Assembly: GCF_014269035.2 (NCBI RefSeq)
Contig: NZ_JABWRP020000012.1
Location: 62,001-126,000, forward strand
Reading direction: 5' to 3'
Length of the DNA stretch: 64,000 nucleotides
DNA from: Pseudomonas vlassakiae
GTDB taxonomy: Bacteria > Pseudomonadota > Gammaproteobacteria > Pseudomonadales > Pseudomonadaceae
In this document: in pieces, positions 26,466 to 36,270 of the stretch
Layout of the letters: each line of letters starts with the position of its first letter
Numbering within the stretch: position 1 is the first letter of the stretch
The notes under the pieces: model-generated
Database searches by the model: none
Told to the model about the DNA's origin: nothing
Seen by the model: only the letters and a program-made list of their open reading frames with translations
Position numbers and translations under genes: made by a program

Positions 26466-28643
26466 ATGACTGGATACGTTCAAGTCGGTGGCCTTCAGGT
26501 CGCCAAGGTCCTGTACGACTTCGTCAACAACGAAGCCATTCCGGGGACCGGCATCGTCGCCGAGCAGTTCTGGGCCGGTGCAGAGAAGATCATCAATGAC
26601 CTCGCTCCAAAGAACAAAGCCCTGCTCGCCAAGCGCGACGAGCTGCAAGCCAAGATCGACGCCTGGCACCAGGCACGCCAAGGCCAGGCGCACGACGCCG
26701 TAGCCTACAAAGCATTCCTCCAGGAAATCGGCTACCTGCTGCCACAAGCCGACGATTTCCAGGCCACCACCCAGAACGTGGACGAAGAGATCGCCCACAT
26801 GGCCGGCCCACAGCTGGTCGTTCCGGTGATGAACGCCCGCTTCGCCCTGAACGCCGCCAACGCCCGTTGGGGTTCGCTGTACGATGCCCTGTACGGCACC
26901 GACGCCATCAGCGATGAAGGCGGCGCCGAGAAAGGCCAGGGTTACAACAAGCGCCGCGGCGACAAGGTCATTGCCTTCGCCCGCGCCTTCCTCGACGAAG
27001 CCGCGCCACTGGCTGCCGGTTCGCACGTCGACTCCACCGGCTACCGCATTGAAGGTGGCAAGCTGGTCGTCACCCTCAAAGGCGGCAGCAACAGCGGCCT
27101 GCGTGATGATGCCCAACTGATCGGCTTCCATGGCGACGCCAAGGCACCGACCGCTGTGCTGCTCAAGCACAACGGCCTGCACTTCGAAATCCAGGTCGAC
27201 GCCAGTACGCCAGTCGGCAGCACCGATGCCGCCGGCGTCAAAGACATCCTGATGGAATCGGCACTGACCACCATCATGGACTGCGAAGACTCGGTCGCCG
27301 CCGTGGATGCCGACGACAAGGTCATCGTCTACCGCAACTGGCTGGGCCTGATGAAAGGCGACCTGGCCGAAAGCGTGAGCAAAGGTGGCAAGACCTTCAC
27401 CCGCACCATGAACCCGGACCGCGAATACGCCGCGCCCAACGGCGGCAGCGTAACCCTGCACGGCCGTTCGCTGATGTTCGTGCGTAACGTCGGTCACCTG
27501 ATGACCAACCCGGCGATCCTCGATGCCCAGGGCAACGAAATCCCTGAAGGCATCCAGGACGGCCTGTTCACCAACCTGATCGCCCTGCACAACCTCAACG
27601 GCAACACCAGCCGCAAGAACACCCGCACCGGCAGCGTGTACATCGTCAAGCCGAAGATGCACGGCCCGGAAGAAGTCGCCTTCGCCGCCGAGATCTTCAG
27701 CCGCGTCGAAGACCTGCTGGGCATGAAGCGCAACACCGTGAAGGTCGGCATCATGGACGAGGAACGCCGTACCACGGTCAACCTGAAGTCCTGCATCAAG
27801 GCGGCCGCCGAGCGCGTGGTGTTCATCAACACCGGCTTCCTCGACCGTACCGGTGACGAAATCCACACCTCGATGGAAGCCGGCGCAGTGGTGCGCAAGG
27901 GCGCCATGAAGAACGAGAAGTGGATCGGCGCCTACGAGAACAACAACGTCGACGTCGGCCTGGCCACTGGCCTGCAAGGCCGTGCGCAGATCGGCAAGGG
28001 CATGTGGGCCATGCCTGACCTGATGGCCGCCATGCTCGAGCAGAAGATCGCTCACCCACTGGCCGGCGCCAACACCGCCTGGGTACCGTCGCCAACCGCC
28101 GCCACCCTGCACGCCCTGCATTACCACAAGGTCGACGTGCAGGCCCGTCAGCGCGAGCTGGCTTCGCGCACCCCGGCTTCGGTCGACGACATCCTGACCA
28201 TCCCGCTGGCGGCCGACACCAACTGGTCGGCTGAAGAGATCCGCAACGAGCTGGACAACAACGCCCAGGGCATCCTCGGCTATGTCGTGCGCTGGATCGA
28301 CCAGGGTGTGGGTTGCTCGAAGGTTCCGGACATCAACGATGTCGGCCTGATGGAAGACCGCGCCACCCTGCGCATCTCGGCCCAGCTGCTGGCCAACTGG
28401 CTGCGCCATGGCGTGGTCAGCCAGGAGCAGGTGCTGGAAAGCCTCAAGCGCATGGCTGCAGTGGTCGACAAGCAGAACGCCGGTGACGCCCTGTACCGCC
28501 CGATGGCGCCGAATTTCGACGACAACATCGCGTTCCAGGCGGCGATCGAGCTGGTCATCGAAGGTGCCAGGCAGCCGAACGGCTACACCGAGCCAGTGCT
28601 GCACCGCCGCCGTCGCGAGTTCAAGGCGCGTAACGGGCTGTAA
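26466..28643 (+). CDS. glcB: GlcB, malate synthase G
   Basis: 725 residues, exactly the usual length of the monomeric G isoform. It condenses glyoxylate with acetyl-CoA to malate in the glyoxylate shunt and glycolate use. The start is the ATG at 26466 ([20 protein letters not shown]) behind GAGTGAGG, 4 codons inside a longer GTG frame. The [17 protein letters not shown] segment holds the metal-binding acidic residues, and [17 protein letters not shown] the conserved barrel arginine region. It is monocistronic, ending at a GC hairpin. Confidence 0.98.
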   Translation: MTGYVQVGGLQVAKVLYDFVNNEAIPGTGIVAEQFWAGAEKIINDLAPKNKALLAKRDELQAKIDAWHQARQGQAHDAVAYKAFLQEIGYLLPQADDFQATTQNVDEEIAHMAGPQLVVPVMNARFALNAANARWGSLYDALYGTDAISDEGGAEKGQGYNKRRGDKVIAFARAFLDEAAPLAAGSHVDSTGYRIEGGKLVVTLKGGSNSGLRDDAQLIGFHGDAKAPTAVLLKHNGLHFEIQVDASTPVGSTDAAGVKDILMESALTTIMDCEDSVAAVDADDKVIVYRNWLGLMKGDLAESVSKGGKTFTRTMNPDREYAAPNGGSVTLHGRSLMFVRNVGHLMTNPAILDAQGNEIPEGIQDGLFTNLIALHNLNGNTSRKNTRTGSVYIVKPKMHGPEEVAFAAEIFSRVEDLLGMKRNTVKVGIMDEERRTTVNLKSCIKAAAERVVFINTGFLDRTGDEIHTSMEAGAVVRKGAMKNEKWIGAYENNNVDVGLATGLQGRAQIGKGMWAMPDLMAAMLEQKIAHPLAGANTAWVPSPTAATLHALHYHKVDVQARQRELASRTPASVDDILTIPLAADTNWSAEEIRNELDNNAQGILGYVVRWIDQGVGCSKVPDINDVGLMEDRATLRISAQLLANWLRHGVVSQEQVLESLKRMAAVVDKQNAGDALYRPMAPNFDDNIAFQAAIELVIEGARQPNGYTEPVLHRRRREFKARNGL

Positions 28644-28653
28644 GTAACACCTG

Positions 28654-28681
28654 CGCCCGGGGCTGCTTGGCCGCCCCGGGC
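28654..28681 (+). terminator. GC hairpin after glcB
   Basis: GCCCGGGGC (28654-28662) pairs with GCCCCGGGC (28673-28681) across a short loop, between the convergent glcB and receiver-domain genes. There is no U run, so efficiency is uncertain. Confidence 0.5.
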
Positions 28682-28686
28682 CAGTA

Positions 28687-29130
28687 CTAGCCGATCTTCA
28701 GTTCTTTCTTCACCAACCCCAGCAGTTTCTCCAGATCCACCGGCTTCAGCAGAAAATCCACCACCCCCAGGTGCATCACGTCCACCGCCTCCTCCACATC
28801 GGTGTCGCCCGACACCACGATGATCGACAATGCTGCCCGTTCCGATTCGCGGATCTGCCGTATCAGGTCTAGGCCATTGCAGGGCTGCATCCGCAGGTCG
28901 GTGATCAACAGCGCAATGCGCGGCTCGTAATGCAGCTTGAACATCGCTTCCTCTACGCCGTCAGCGGTCATGCATTCGATACCCCGGCTTTTCAGGTACC
29001 ACTTCAGCGCATCACTGTTGACCGGGTCGTCATCGACGATCAACACCACCGGGCTTTGCGCAAGGGGCGCACTGAGCACGGCCAGGGCCTCGCGTTCGGC
29101 GTCACTCAGAATGTCGTCATGCTCGGCCAT
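28687..29130 (-). CDS. Single-domain response regulator (receiver only)
   Basis: About 147 residues from the ATG at 29130, chosen because GAG lies six bases before it; a start two codons upstream is also possible. After a 27-residue acidic leader comes a complete receiver domain: the acidic pocket DDD (33-35), the phospho-acceptor Asp78 in LLITDLRM, the conserved Ser/Thr in VVSGDTD and Lys129 in FLLKPVD. No DNA-binding or enzymatic output domain follows, so it acts by protein contact. No histidine kinase is adjacent. Divergent from the CBS-domain gene. Confidence 0.88.
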   Translation of the reverse strand: MAEHDDILSDAEREALAVLSAPLAQSPVVLIVDDDPVNSDALKWYLKSRGIECMTADGVEEAMFKLHYEPRIALLITDLRMQPCNGLDLIRQIRESERAALSIIVVSGDTDVEEAVDVMHLGVVDFLLKPVDLEKLLGLVKKELKIG

Positions 29131-29298
29131 GTTCATCTCGTCAAAAAAAAACCGCTCAAGGGTTATGACCACGAAAGCTACGTAACCCGGCTCACCTTTC
29201 GTCGGCGCTTTGACAGCCATGGTTCACTAGACTTACGTCCAATGGGCACCACCCCGCTGCCAGCCGACCATGGGAGCCGAGAACAACAAGGCCGGCAC

Positions 29299-29318
29299 CT
29301 ATATATAGATATATATAG
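29299..29318. repeat. TA-only dyad just before the cNMP/CBS gene
   Basis: CTATATAT-AGAT-ATATATAG is a perfect 8+4+8 dyad in a GC-rich chromosome, ending 26 bases before the ATG at 29345. It may be a promoter -10 region, a protein-binding site or a weak RNA hairpin in the leader. Confidence 0.65.
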
Positions 29319-29344
29319 TTCGGCGTAGCGATACGGTCAGTGTC

Positions 29345-31282
29345 ATGAGCAAAAAGGACGCCTACAGTCAGGCGGGTAGAACGGCAGTACTACAGAACAT
29401 CCAGGGTACCCTGCAGTTCCTGCAGCGTTTCCCGCCGTTCAACCAGATGGAGCAGAGCCACCTGGCCTTTCTGGTGGAACAATGCCAGTTGCGCTTCTAT
29501 GCCAGCGGCGAAAGCATCATCAAACCCACGGATGGCCCCGTCGAGCACTTTTACATCGTCAAGCAAGGCCGTGTGGTCGGCGAGCGCCAGCACCTGGTCA
29601 AGCCCGGGGTGGAAACCACCTTCGAGATCACTGGCGGTGAATGCTTCCCGCTGGCGGCGCTGCTCGGCGAGCGTGCCACGCGCACCGAACACCTGGCGGG
29701 TGAAGACACCTTCTGCCTGCAGTTGAACAAGGCCGCGTTCATCCGCGTGTTCTCGATGTCGGATGTGTTTCGAGACTTTGCACTGCGCGGTGTCAGCAGC
29801 CTGCTCGACCAAGTCAACCAGCAGGTACGCCAACGTGCAGTGGAAACCCTCGGCACCCAGTACTCGCTGAATACCCCGCTGGGCGAACTGGCCATGCGAC
29901 ACCCGGTGGTCTGCGCACCGGATACACCGCTGCGCGAGGCGGTGCGGCTGATGCATGAACAGCAGGTGGGCAGCATCGTCGTGATCGACCCGCAGCGCTA
30001 CCCGATCGGCATCTTCACCCTTCGCGACTTGCGCCAGGTGGTGGCCGCCGCCGATGCCGAGCTCGCTGCACCGATCGAACAGCACATGACAGCGAGGCCC
30101 TTTTACCTCAGCCCCCAGGCCAGCGCCTTCGATGCCGCCATGGCGATGACCGAACGGCACATCGCCCATGTCTGCCTGGTGGAAAACCAGCGGCTGTGTG
30201 GCGTGGTTTCCGAGCGTGACCTGTTTTCGTTGCAACGGGTCGACCTGGTGCACCTGGCGCGCACCATACGCCACGCGCCACGCCTTGATTCGCTGGTACA
30301 AATGCGTGGCGAGATCGGCCAACTGGTCGAGCGCATGCTCGCTCACGGCGCCTCCTCGACCCAGATCACCCAGATCATCACGCTGCTCAACGATCACACG
30401 GTATGCCGGGTGATCGAGCTGGCCATAGCCGAACGCGGCGACCCCGGCGTGCCGTTCAGCTGGCTGTGCTTCGGCAGCGAAGGGCGCCGCGAGCAGACCC
30501 TGCATACCGACCAGGACAATGGCATCCTCTTCGAGGCCGCCGACGACGCCCAAGCCGAGATCATTCGTGCACGCTTGCTGCCCTTGGCGCAGTACATCAA
30601 CCAGTGCCTGGCCCAGTGCGGTTTCACCCTGTGCAAGGGCAACGTCATGGCCGGCAACCCCGAGTTGTGCCTGTCACGTGCCCAGTGGGCACGGCGCTTT
30701 GCCGGTTTTGTGCGCGAAGCCAGCCCAGAGAACCTGCTGGGTTCGAGCATCTACTTCGACCTGCGCGTGGTCTGGGGCGATGAACAGGGCTGTGAACAGC
30801 TGCGTCGGCAGCTGCTGGAGCAGGTGGCGGACAACCGCATCTTCCAGCGCATGCTGGCCGATAACGCGCTGCGCCAGCGTCCCCCCGTGGGCCGCCTGCG
30901 CGAATTCGTGCTGACCCGCCAGGGCAATGACAAGGCCGCCACACTAGACCTCAAGGTCCAGGGCCTGACCCCCTTCGTCGACGGTGCCCGGCTGCTGGCC
31001 CTGGCCAATGGCATTGCTGCTTGCAACACCCTCGAGCGCCTGCGTCAGCTGGTCGACAAAGGGGTCATCGAAGCGCTCGATGGCGCGGCTTATGAAGAGG
31101 CCTACCACTTCATCCAGCAAACCCGCATGCAGCAGCACCAGCGCCAGACCCGCGACAACCTGCCCTACTCCAACCGCCTCGATCCAGACAGCCTAAACCA
31201 TCTGGACCGGCGCATCCTGCGCGAATCCCTGCGCCAGGCCCAGCGCCTGCAGAGCAGCCTGGCGCTGCGGTATCAGTTGTGA
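29345..31282 (+). CDS. cNMP-binding / twin CBS / DUF294 nucleotidyltransferase-like protein
   Basis: 645 residues in four parts. A cyclic-nucleotide-binding-like domain (about 25-145) is followed by two CBS domains (about 175-300, with RHPVVCAPDTPLREAVRLMHE). Then comes the DUF294 nucleotidyltransferase-like domain (about 330-480, with CFGSEGRREQTLHTDQDNGILF, the GS-x9-DxD pattern of GlnD-type enzymes) and a DUF294 carboxyl-terminal domain. Family members are thought to be cytosolic signal-responsive transferases, but the target is unknown. The next gene, an exonuclease, starts inside its stop codon region (GTGA), so the two are translationally coupled. Confidence 0.9.
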   Translation: MSKKDAYSQAGRTAVLQNIQGTLQFLQRFPPFNQMEQSHLAFLVEQCQLRFYASGESIIKPTDGPVEHFYIVKQGRVVGERQHLVKPGVETTFEITGGECFPLAALLGERATRTEHLAGEDTFCLQLNKAAFIRVFSMSDVFRDFALRGVSSLLDQVNQQVRQRAVETLGTQYSLNTPLGELAMRHPVVCAPDTPLREAVRLMHEQQVGSIVVIDPQRYPIGIFTLRDLRQVVAAADAELAAPIEQHMTARPFYLSPQASAFDAAMAMTERHIAHVCLVENQRLCGVVSERDLFSLQRVDLVHLARTIRHAPRLDSLVQMRGEIGQLVERMLAHGASSTQITQIITLLNDHTVCRVIELAIAERGDPGVPFSWLCFGSEGRREQTLHTDQDNGILFEAADDAQAEIIRARLLPLAQYINQCLAQCGFTLCKGNVMAGNPELCLSRAQWARRFAGFVREASPENLLGSSIYFDLRVVWGDEQGCEQLRRQLLEQVADNRIFQRMLADNALRQRPPVGRLREFVLTRQGNDKAATLDLKVQGLTPFVDGARLLALANGIAACNTLERLRQLVDKGVIEALDGAAYEEAYHFIQQTRMQQHQRQTRDNLPYSNRLDPDSLNHLDRRILRESLRQAQRLQSSLALRYQL

Positions 31283-31989
31283 GCCTGTTCGCCTGGCTGC
31301 GCCCCGCGGCCCCACTGCTGGACGACGCCTTGCGCCAGCGCTTGGCCCGGCTGCCCAAGGCACGGCCGTTGGGGGTGTGCTCATTGCGCGAGCAGCGCTG
31401 GGTCGTGCTTGACCTGGAAACCAGTGGCCTGAACCCCCATCGCGACCTCGTGCTGTCGATCGGCGCGGTGGCCATCGAAGACGGGGCCATCGATTTCGCC
31501 CAGCAATTCGAACGCACCCTGCACCGCCCTGAGCAGAAAACCAACGCCAGCGTGCTGATCCACGGCCTCGGGCCGAGCGCCCTGGCGGCTGGCTGCGACC
31601 CGGCCGAGGCTTTGCTCGACCTGCTCGAGTTCGTGGGCGACAGCCCGGTGCTGGCGTTCCATGCGCCGTTCGACCAGCGCATGCTTGCCCGGGCCTTGAA
31701 AGAAAGCCTGGGCCACCGCTTGCAGGTGCCCTTTCTCGATGTGGCGGAACTGGCGCCGATGCTCAACCCCGACACCGTATTGCGCGAAGCCGGGCTGGAC
31801 GACTGGGTGGCGCGCTTCGGCCTGCAGGTGGATGAGCGTCACCATGCCAGCGCCGATGCGCAAGTCACGGCTGAGCTGGCGTTGATCCTGTTCAGCCAGG
31901 CCCGGCGCCAGCAGCTCGACAGCCCGTTGCAACTCGAACAGCGGCTGGCCAGCTGGCGCCGGCGCAAAGCGCATCACCACGGTCTTTGA
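31279..31989 (+). CDS. DnaQ-like 3'-5' exonuclease domain protein
   Basis: 236 residues starting with GTG at 31279, which overlaps the TGA of the CBS gene. The exonuclease motif I is VVLDLETSGLNPHRD (Asp45, Glu47); motif II lies near VLAFHAPFDQRML and motif III near HHASADAQVTAELAL, giving the DEDDh set. It resembles the epsilon subunit of DNA polymerase III but is not DnaQ itself. Pairing with a DUF294 protein is common in gammaproteobacteria; what the pair does is not established as far as I know. Confidence 0.87.
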   Translation: MSLFAWLRPAAPLLDDALRQRLARLPKARPLGVCSLREQRWVVLDLETSGLNPHRDLVLSIGAVAIEDGAIDFAQQFERTLHRPEQKTNASVLIHGLGPSALAAGCDPAEALLDLLEFVGDSPVLAFHAPFDQRMLARALKESLGHRLQVPFLDVAELAPMLNPDTVLREAGLDDWVARFGLQVDERHHASADAQVTAELALILFSQARRQQLDSPLQLEQRLASWRRRKAHHHGL

Positions 31990-32044
31990 TGATGGCAATC
32001 CGATAAGCGTCCATTGCACCCCACCCCCCGCCTCTGTAACAATC

Positions 32045-32063
32045 GCGAATAATTATCGTTAGT
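32045..32063. promoter_or_regulatory. Candidate Fur box before the ECF sigma gene
   Basis: GCGAATAATTATCGTTAGT matches the 19-base Fur consensus GATAATGATAATCATTATC at 12 positions by hand alignment. It lies 28 bases before the sigma factor start, the expected place for iron repression. Confidence 0.6.
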
Positions 32064-32090
32064 TAATGCATTCGTTCCGGGGGACGCTGC

Positions 32091-32609
32091 ATGTCTGCTG
32101 CCCACAGCCCACACGCCGAACTGGTCGGCTCGCTGTACCGCGACCATCGCGGCTGGCTGCTTGCCTGGCTGCAGCGCAACATGGCCTGTCGCCAGCGCGC
32201 CGAAGACCTGAGCCAGGACACTTTCGTGCGCCTGCTCGGCCGCGACCATCTGGACACCCCGCGCGAACCGCGCGCCTTCCTTGCCGCCGTGGCCAAGGGC
32301 CTGATGTTCGACCACTTCCGCCGTGCGGCGCTGGAGCAGGCCTACCTCGCGGAGCTTGCGTTGATGCCCGAAGCGGAACAGCCCTCCCCGGAAACCCAGC
32401 AGCTGATCCTCGAAGACCTCAAGGCCATCGACCGCCTGCTCGGCAAGTTGTCGAGCAAGGCCCGTGCAGCCTTCCTGCACAACCGCCTGGATGGCATGGG
32501 CCATGCCGAAATCGCCGAACGCCTGGGCGTTTCGGTGTCGCGCGTGCGCCAGTACATCGCCCAGGGCATGCGCCAGTGCTACGTGGCCCTGTACGGGGAA
32601 CCCAGGTGA
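32091..32609 (+). CDS. FecI-type ECF sigma factor of iron starvation
   Basis: 172 residues. Region 2 holds LYRDHRGWLLAWLQRNM and AEDLSQDTFVRLL; region 4 holds GMGHAEIAERLGVSVSRVRQYIAQGM. This is the layout of the iron-starvation sigma factors that switch on a TonB receptor when its siderophore is bound. It is the first gene of a sigma / anti-sigma / receptor / PepSY group, and its TGA overlaps the GTG of the anti-sigma gene. A Fur-like box precedes it. Confidence 0.94.
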   Translation: MSAAHSPHAELVGSLYRDHRGWLLAWLQRNMACRQRAEDLSQDTFVRLLGRDHLDTPREPRAFLAAVAKGLMFDHFRRAALEQAYLAELALMPEAEQPSPETQQLILEDLKAIDRLLGKLSSKARAAFLHNRLDGMGHAEIAERLGVSVSRVRQYIAQGMRQCYVALYGEPR

Positions 32610-33562
32610 ACAACACACCGGTTTCGTCGCGCGTGCTGGAAGCCGCCATCGCCTGGAAAATGAGCCTGGACGATGGCAGCGGCACGCCTGACCAGCGCAA
32701 CGAATTCATCCGCTGGCATGCCGCCAGCGAAGAACATGCCCGTGCCTGGCGCCAGCTCGGCGCCCTCGACCAGCGCGTCAGCGCCGCTGCCGGCCCGGCT
32801 CGCCAGGCCCTGCTGCAATCGCGCGCCAGCCTGCGCCGCCGGATAGGCAAGGCCGGCGGAGGGCTGGCCGGTCTGTTCCTGCTCGGTACCCTGCTGGCCG
32901 GCGTCGGCACATCGTCGCTGGCACCCAGTTACTGGCTCGCTGACCAGCGCACCGCCACCGGTGAACTGCGTACCCTGCGTCTGGCCGATGGCACGTTGCT
33001 GAGCCTCAATAGCCACACCGCCGTGGATATCGACTACGACGGCGACCAGCGCGTGCTGGTGCTGCATCAAGGCGAAATTTCGGTGGAAACCGGCCACGAC
33101 GATCCTCGGCCGCTACTGGTACGTACCGACGATGGCCGCCTGCGCCCGCTGGGCACGCGCTTCCAGGTGCGCCGTGAAGACCATGGCACGCGCCTTGAAG
33201 TCTTGCAGTCGTCGGTAGCCGCCATGCCGCACAACAGCGGCGACGAGCTGGTCCTGCACGAAGGCCAGCAAGTGCTGATGAACACCAACGGCCTCGGCCA
33301 GATAGGCACGGTGCCAGCCGGGGCCGATGCCTGGACCCGCGGCATGCTGGTGGTCGACAACATGCGCCTGGCCGACCTGCTGAAACAGCTGGGCCGCTAC
33401 CGCAGCGGTCACCTGGGCGTAGCCGATGAAGTGGCCGACCTGCGCGTGACCGGCAGCTTCCCGCTGACCAACACCGACCTGGCCCTGGCTTCGCTCGTGC
33501 CGGCGCTACCGGTGAAGATCGAGCGGCATACGCCGTGGTGGGTGACCGTAGTTCCCAAGTAA
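32606..33562 (+). CDS. FecR-type transmembrane anti-sigma regulator
   Basis: 318 residues starting with GTG at 32606 inside the sigma stop (GTGA). The amino-terminal cytoplasmic part (1-85, with EFIRWHAASEEHARAWRQL) contacts the sigma factor. A single membrane helix follows (about 86-105) and then the periplasmic FecR domain (ADGTLLSLNSHTAVDIDYDGDQRVLVLHQGE). The end with a STN-like fold (NMRLADLLKQLGRYRSGHLGV) meets the receptor's signalling domain. A longer frame from 32066 runs inside the sigma gene and is spurious. Confidence 0.93.
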   Translation: MNNTPVSSRVLEAAIAWKMSLDDGSGTPDQRNEFIRWHAASEEHARAWRQLGALDQRVSAAAGPARQALLQSRASLRRRIGKAGGGLAGLFLLGTLLAGVGTSSLAPSYWLADQRTATGELRTLRLADGTLLSLNSHTAVDIDYDGDQRVLVLHQGEISVETGHDDPRPLLVRTDDGRLRPLGTRFQVRREDHGTRLEVLQSSVAAMPHNSGDELVLHEGQQVLMNTNGLGQIGTVPAGADAWTRGMLVVDNMRLADLLKQLGRYRSGHLGVADEVADLRVTGSFPLTNTDLALASLVPALPVKIERHTPWWVTVVPK

Positions 33563-33568
33563 ACCTGT

Positions 33569-33670
33569 ACGGGCCTCTTCGCGGGTAAACCCGCTCCCCC
33601 AGGAATCTCACCGTCCTTGAAAGAGGGTCGGTCCTTGTGGGAGCGGGCGAGCCCGCGAAAGGGCCGGTGC
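33569..33670. repeat. Paired inverted REP element
   Basis: GGGCCTCTTCGCGGGTAAAC (33571-33590 and on to CCGCTCC) faces TGTGGGAGCGGGCGAGCCCG followed by CGAAAGGGCC (33637-33665). It sits between the anti-sigma gene and the receptor and could separate their transcripts. Confidence 0.85.
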
Positions 33671-33688
33671 AGGTGAAAGCCAGATCCT

Positions 33689-33707
33689 GATAATTCTCAT
33701 TTTTTTT
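33689..33707. promoter_or_regulatory. Candidate Fur box before the receptor gene
   Basis: GATAATTCTCATTTTTTTT matches 12 of 19 positions of the Fur consensus. Six leading bases match perfectly. It lies 76 bases before the receptor start, suggesting a second iron-regulated promoter. The T run inflates the score, so confidence is moderate. Confidence 0.45.
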
Positions 33708-33782
33708 CCGATTCCCCCTGTCACTTCTGAAATCTCGCTCGGCAAGGAAGCAGTAAGCACTTATCCGTCGAGGAACCGCTGC

Positions 33783-36215
33783 ATGTCCCGTGCCGTTGAT
33801 CGTATCCTGCGTCCCAGCCTGATAGCCCTGGCCATCGCCCTGGCCGCGCCCTTGTCCAGCACCGCCCTGTTCGCCGCCGAGCAGTCGGCACCACGCGCCT
33901 ACGACCTGCCCGCTGCGCCGCTGGCCACGACGCTGAACCAGATCGCCAGCCAGTCGGGCATCGCCCTGGCCATCGACCCGGCGCTGGTCAGCGGCCGTAC
34001 CTCGGCGCCGGTCAACGGTCAATACAATGGCCTCGGCGCCCTGCAAGCCGCGCTGCAGGGCACCGGCCTGCAACTGCAGCAAAGCAGCGTGGGCAGCTAC
34101 AGCCTGGTCGCCGTGCCGGATGGCGCCCTGGCCCTGCCGGAAACCACCGTGAATGCCACCAGCGCATCCGAGAGCGCCTGGGGCCCGGTCGACGGTTACC
34201 TGGCCAAGCGCACTGCAGCGGGAACCAAGACCGACACCGCGCTGGTCGAAGTGCCGCGGTCGATCTCCGTGGCCACCCGTCAGCAGATGAGTGACCGTGC
34301 CGTGCACAGCCTCGACGATGCCGTGAAATACATGCCGGGCATCGTCTCCGCCAGCTTCGGCAGCGACACCCGTTACGACTGGATGCGGGTGCGCGGCTTC
34401 GAGCCGACCCAGTTCCTCGACGGCCTGCCACTGCCACGCGGCGTATATGCCAACCCAAAAGCCGAAACCTGGAATCTCGACCGCCTCGCGCTGTTGCGGG
34501 GCCCGGCCTCCTCGCTGTATGGCCAGACCCCACCCGGCGGCCTGCTGGACATGGTCAGCCGCCGCCCGCAGGCTGAAAGCGCCCATGAAATCGAAGTGCA
34601 GTACGGCAGCGACAACCACCGCCAGATCAACTTTGCCAGCACCGGCAAGATTGATGACGAAGGCAGATTCCTTTACGGCGTCAGTGGTGTGATTCGCGAT
34701 GGCGGCACGCAGATCGACCATATCGATGACAAGCGCTACAACATCGCTCCAAGCCTGACCTGGAACATCGACGACGATACCACGCTGACCCTGCTGACCC
34801 AGTTCACTCGCGACGATACCGGCACCACCAGCCAGTTCCGGCCGATCCAGGGCACCAAGATCGACATGCCGTTCGGCAAGATCTCCCACCACAAGAACCT
34901 GGGTGACCCGAACTACGAGTTTTACGACCGTACCTACTACGCGCTGGGCTACGCTTTCGAGCACCGCATCAACGAGGTCTGGCAGTTCCGGCAGAACCTG
35001 CGCTATACCAAGTCGGACCTGGCGTTTCAGGCTATCACCGTAAACAGCTACTCGCCCCAGTTCGGCATGGTGGTGGATAACGAAGGCAATGTTGGCCGAA
35101 GTACCACAAATGTTGATGAGGACATCAGCCAATTCGCCGTCGACAACAATTTCGAGGGCAACTTCAATACCGGCGACATCAGCCACACCCTGCTGATCGG
35201 CTTGGATCACCAGCGTACCAACAACAACTTCCTGACGATTTATGGCAGTGCACCCAGCATCAACGTGAACAATCCCGTTTATGGTTTGCCGATCACCCGC
35301 CCGGATCGCTCAGAGGCCTACTATGACTACGATCAGAAAACCCGCCAGACAGGCATCTATATCCAGGACCAGATGGCGCTCGGGAACTGGCGACTGACCT
35401 TGGGCGGCCGTGAGGATTGGGTTCATACCAGCACCAAGTTTTTCAATAAGGGCGACGCCACCAACACACAACGGGACAGCAACTTCAGCGGTAATGCGGC
35501 AATCAGCTACGTCTTCGATTCGGGTTTCGTTCCTTATCTGTCTTATGCCGAATCTTTCCAGCCTGCCAGCAAGGCGGACGTGAACCCGAGCAGCTCGTTC
35601 AAGCCAACCGAAGGCAAGCAATGGGAACTGGGTATCAAGTACCAGCCACCGGGCTCCAACACGTTGCTGTCGGCTGCTGTGTATGACCTTACTCAAAAGA
35701 ACGTTTTGGTGACCAATAATGACGGCAACACCACTGTCACCAGCCAAACCGGCGAAGTGAAAGTCCATGGCCTGGAGCTGGAAGCGGTTTCCGACGTCAC
35801 CGAAAACCTCAAGCTGACTGCGGCCTACACCCTGGCCAAGTCGGAAGTGCAGGACGGCGACTTCAAAGGCAATCGCCTGCAGCTGATGCCCAACCAGCAA
35901 GCCTCGCTGTGGGCCGACTACACCTGGCACAGCGGCGTGCTCGATGGCTTCGGTATCGGCGGCGGTGCGCGCTACACCGGCAACACCTACGGCGACCAGG
36001 CCAATACCTACCTGGGCAAGGCCAACGCCTACACCGTGTTCGACGCCTCGGTGCATTACGACCTCGGTCGCCTGAGCACCAGCCTCAAGGGCGCGTCGGT
36101 GGCGGTCAATGCCACCAACCTGTTCAACAAGGACTACATCTCCACCTGCGATAGCTACTACTGCTACTACGGCGACGAGCGCAGCGTCGTGGCCAGTGCT
36201 TCCTACAAGTTCTGA
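33783..36215 (+). CDS. TonB-dependent siderophore receptor with signalling domain (ferrichrome/ferrioxamine class)
   Basis: 810 residues. Signal peptide at 1 to about 32 (ALFA-AEQ). The STN signalling domain (about 38-115, YDLPAAPLATTLNQIASQSGIALAIDP) marks it as a transducer that talks to the anti-sigma protein. The plug domain has VEVPRSISVATRQQM, LDDAVKYMPGIV and LLRGPASSLYGQTPPGG; the beta-barrel ends in the outer-membrane signature SASYKF with terminal Phe. It resembles FoxA/FiuA-type hydroxamate receptors, but the ligand is not certain. Start ATG 33783 behind GAGGAA. Confidence 0.92.
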   Translation: MSRAVDRILRPSLIALAIALAAPLSSTALFAAEQSAPRAYDLPAAPLATTLNQIASQSGIALAIDPALVSGRTSAPVNGQYNGLGALQAALQGTGLQLQQSSVGSYSLVAVPDGALALPETTVNATSASESAWGPVDGYLAKRTAAGTKTDTALVEVPRSISVATRQQMSDRAVHSLDDAVKYMPGIVSASFGSDTRYDWMRVRGFEPTQFLDGLPLPRGVYANPKAETWNLDRLALLRGPASSLYGQTPPGGLLDMVSRRPQAESAHEIEVQYGSDNHRQINFASTGKIDDEGRFLYGVSGVIRDGGTQIDHIDDKRYNIAPSLTWNIDDDTTLTLLTQFTRDDTGTTSQFRPIQGTKIDMPFGKISHHKNLGDPNYEFYDRTYYALGYAFEHRINEVWQFRQNLRYTKSDLAFQAITVNSYSPQFGMVVDNEGNVGRSTTNVDEDISQFAVDNNFEGNFNTGDISHTLLIGLDHQRTNNNFLTIYGSAPSINVNNPVYGLPITRPDRSEAYYDYDQKTRQTGIYIQDQMALGNWRLTLGGREDWVHTSTKFFNKGDATNTQRDSNFSGNAAISYVFDSGFVPYLSYAESFQPASKADVNPSSSFKPTEGKQWELGIKYQPPGSNTLLSAAVYDLTQKNVLVTNNDGNTTVTSQTGEVKVHGLELEAVSDVTENLKLTAAYTLAKSEVQDGDFKGNRLQLMPNQQASLWADYTWHSGVLDGFGIGGGARYTGNTYGDQANTYLGKANAYTVFDASVHYDLGRLSTSLKGASVAVNATNLFNKDYISTCDSYYCYYGDERSVVASASYKF

Positions 36216-36270
36216 GTGAACGGGGGCCGCGTCGCGGCCCCACGGTCCAACAGACAACATCGGTACCGTG

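Noticed and set aside
26415..28604. 729-residue open frame antisense to glcB
   Set aside because: A shadow of a highly codon-biased, conserved gene on the other strand. The translation is low-complexity (Val, Gly, Asp, His rich) and has no ribosome site or family motif.
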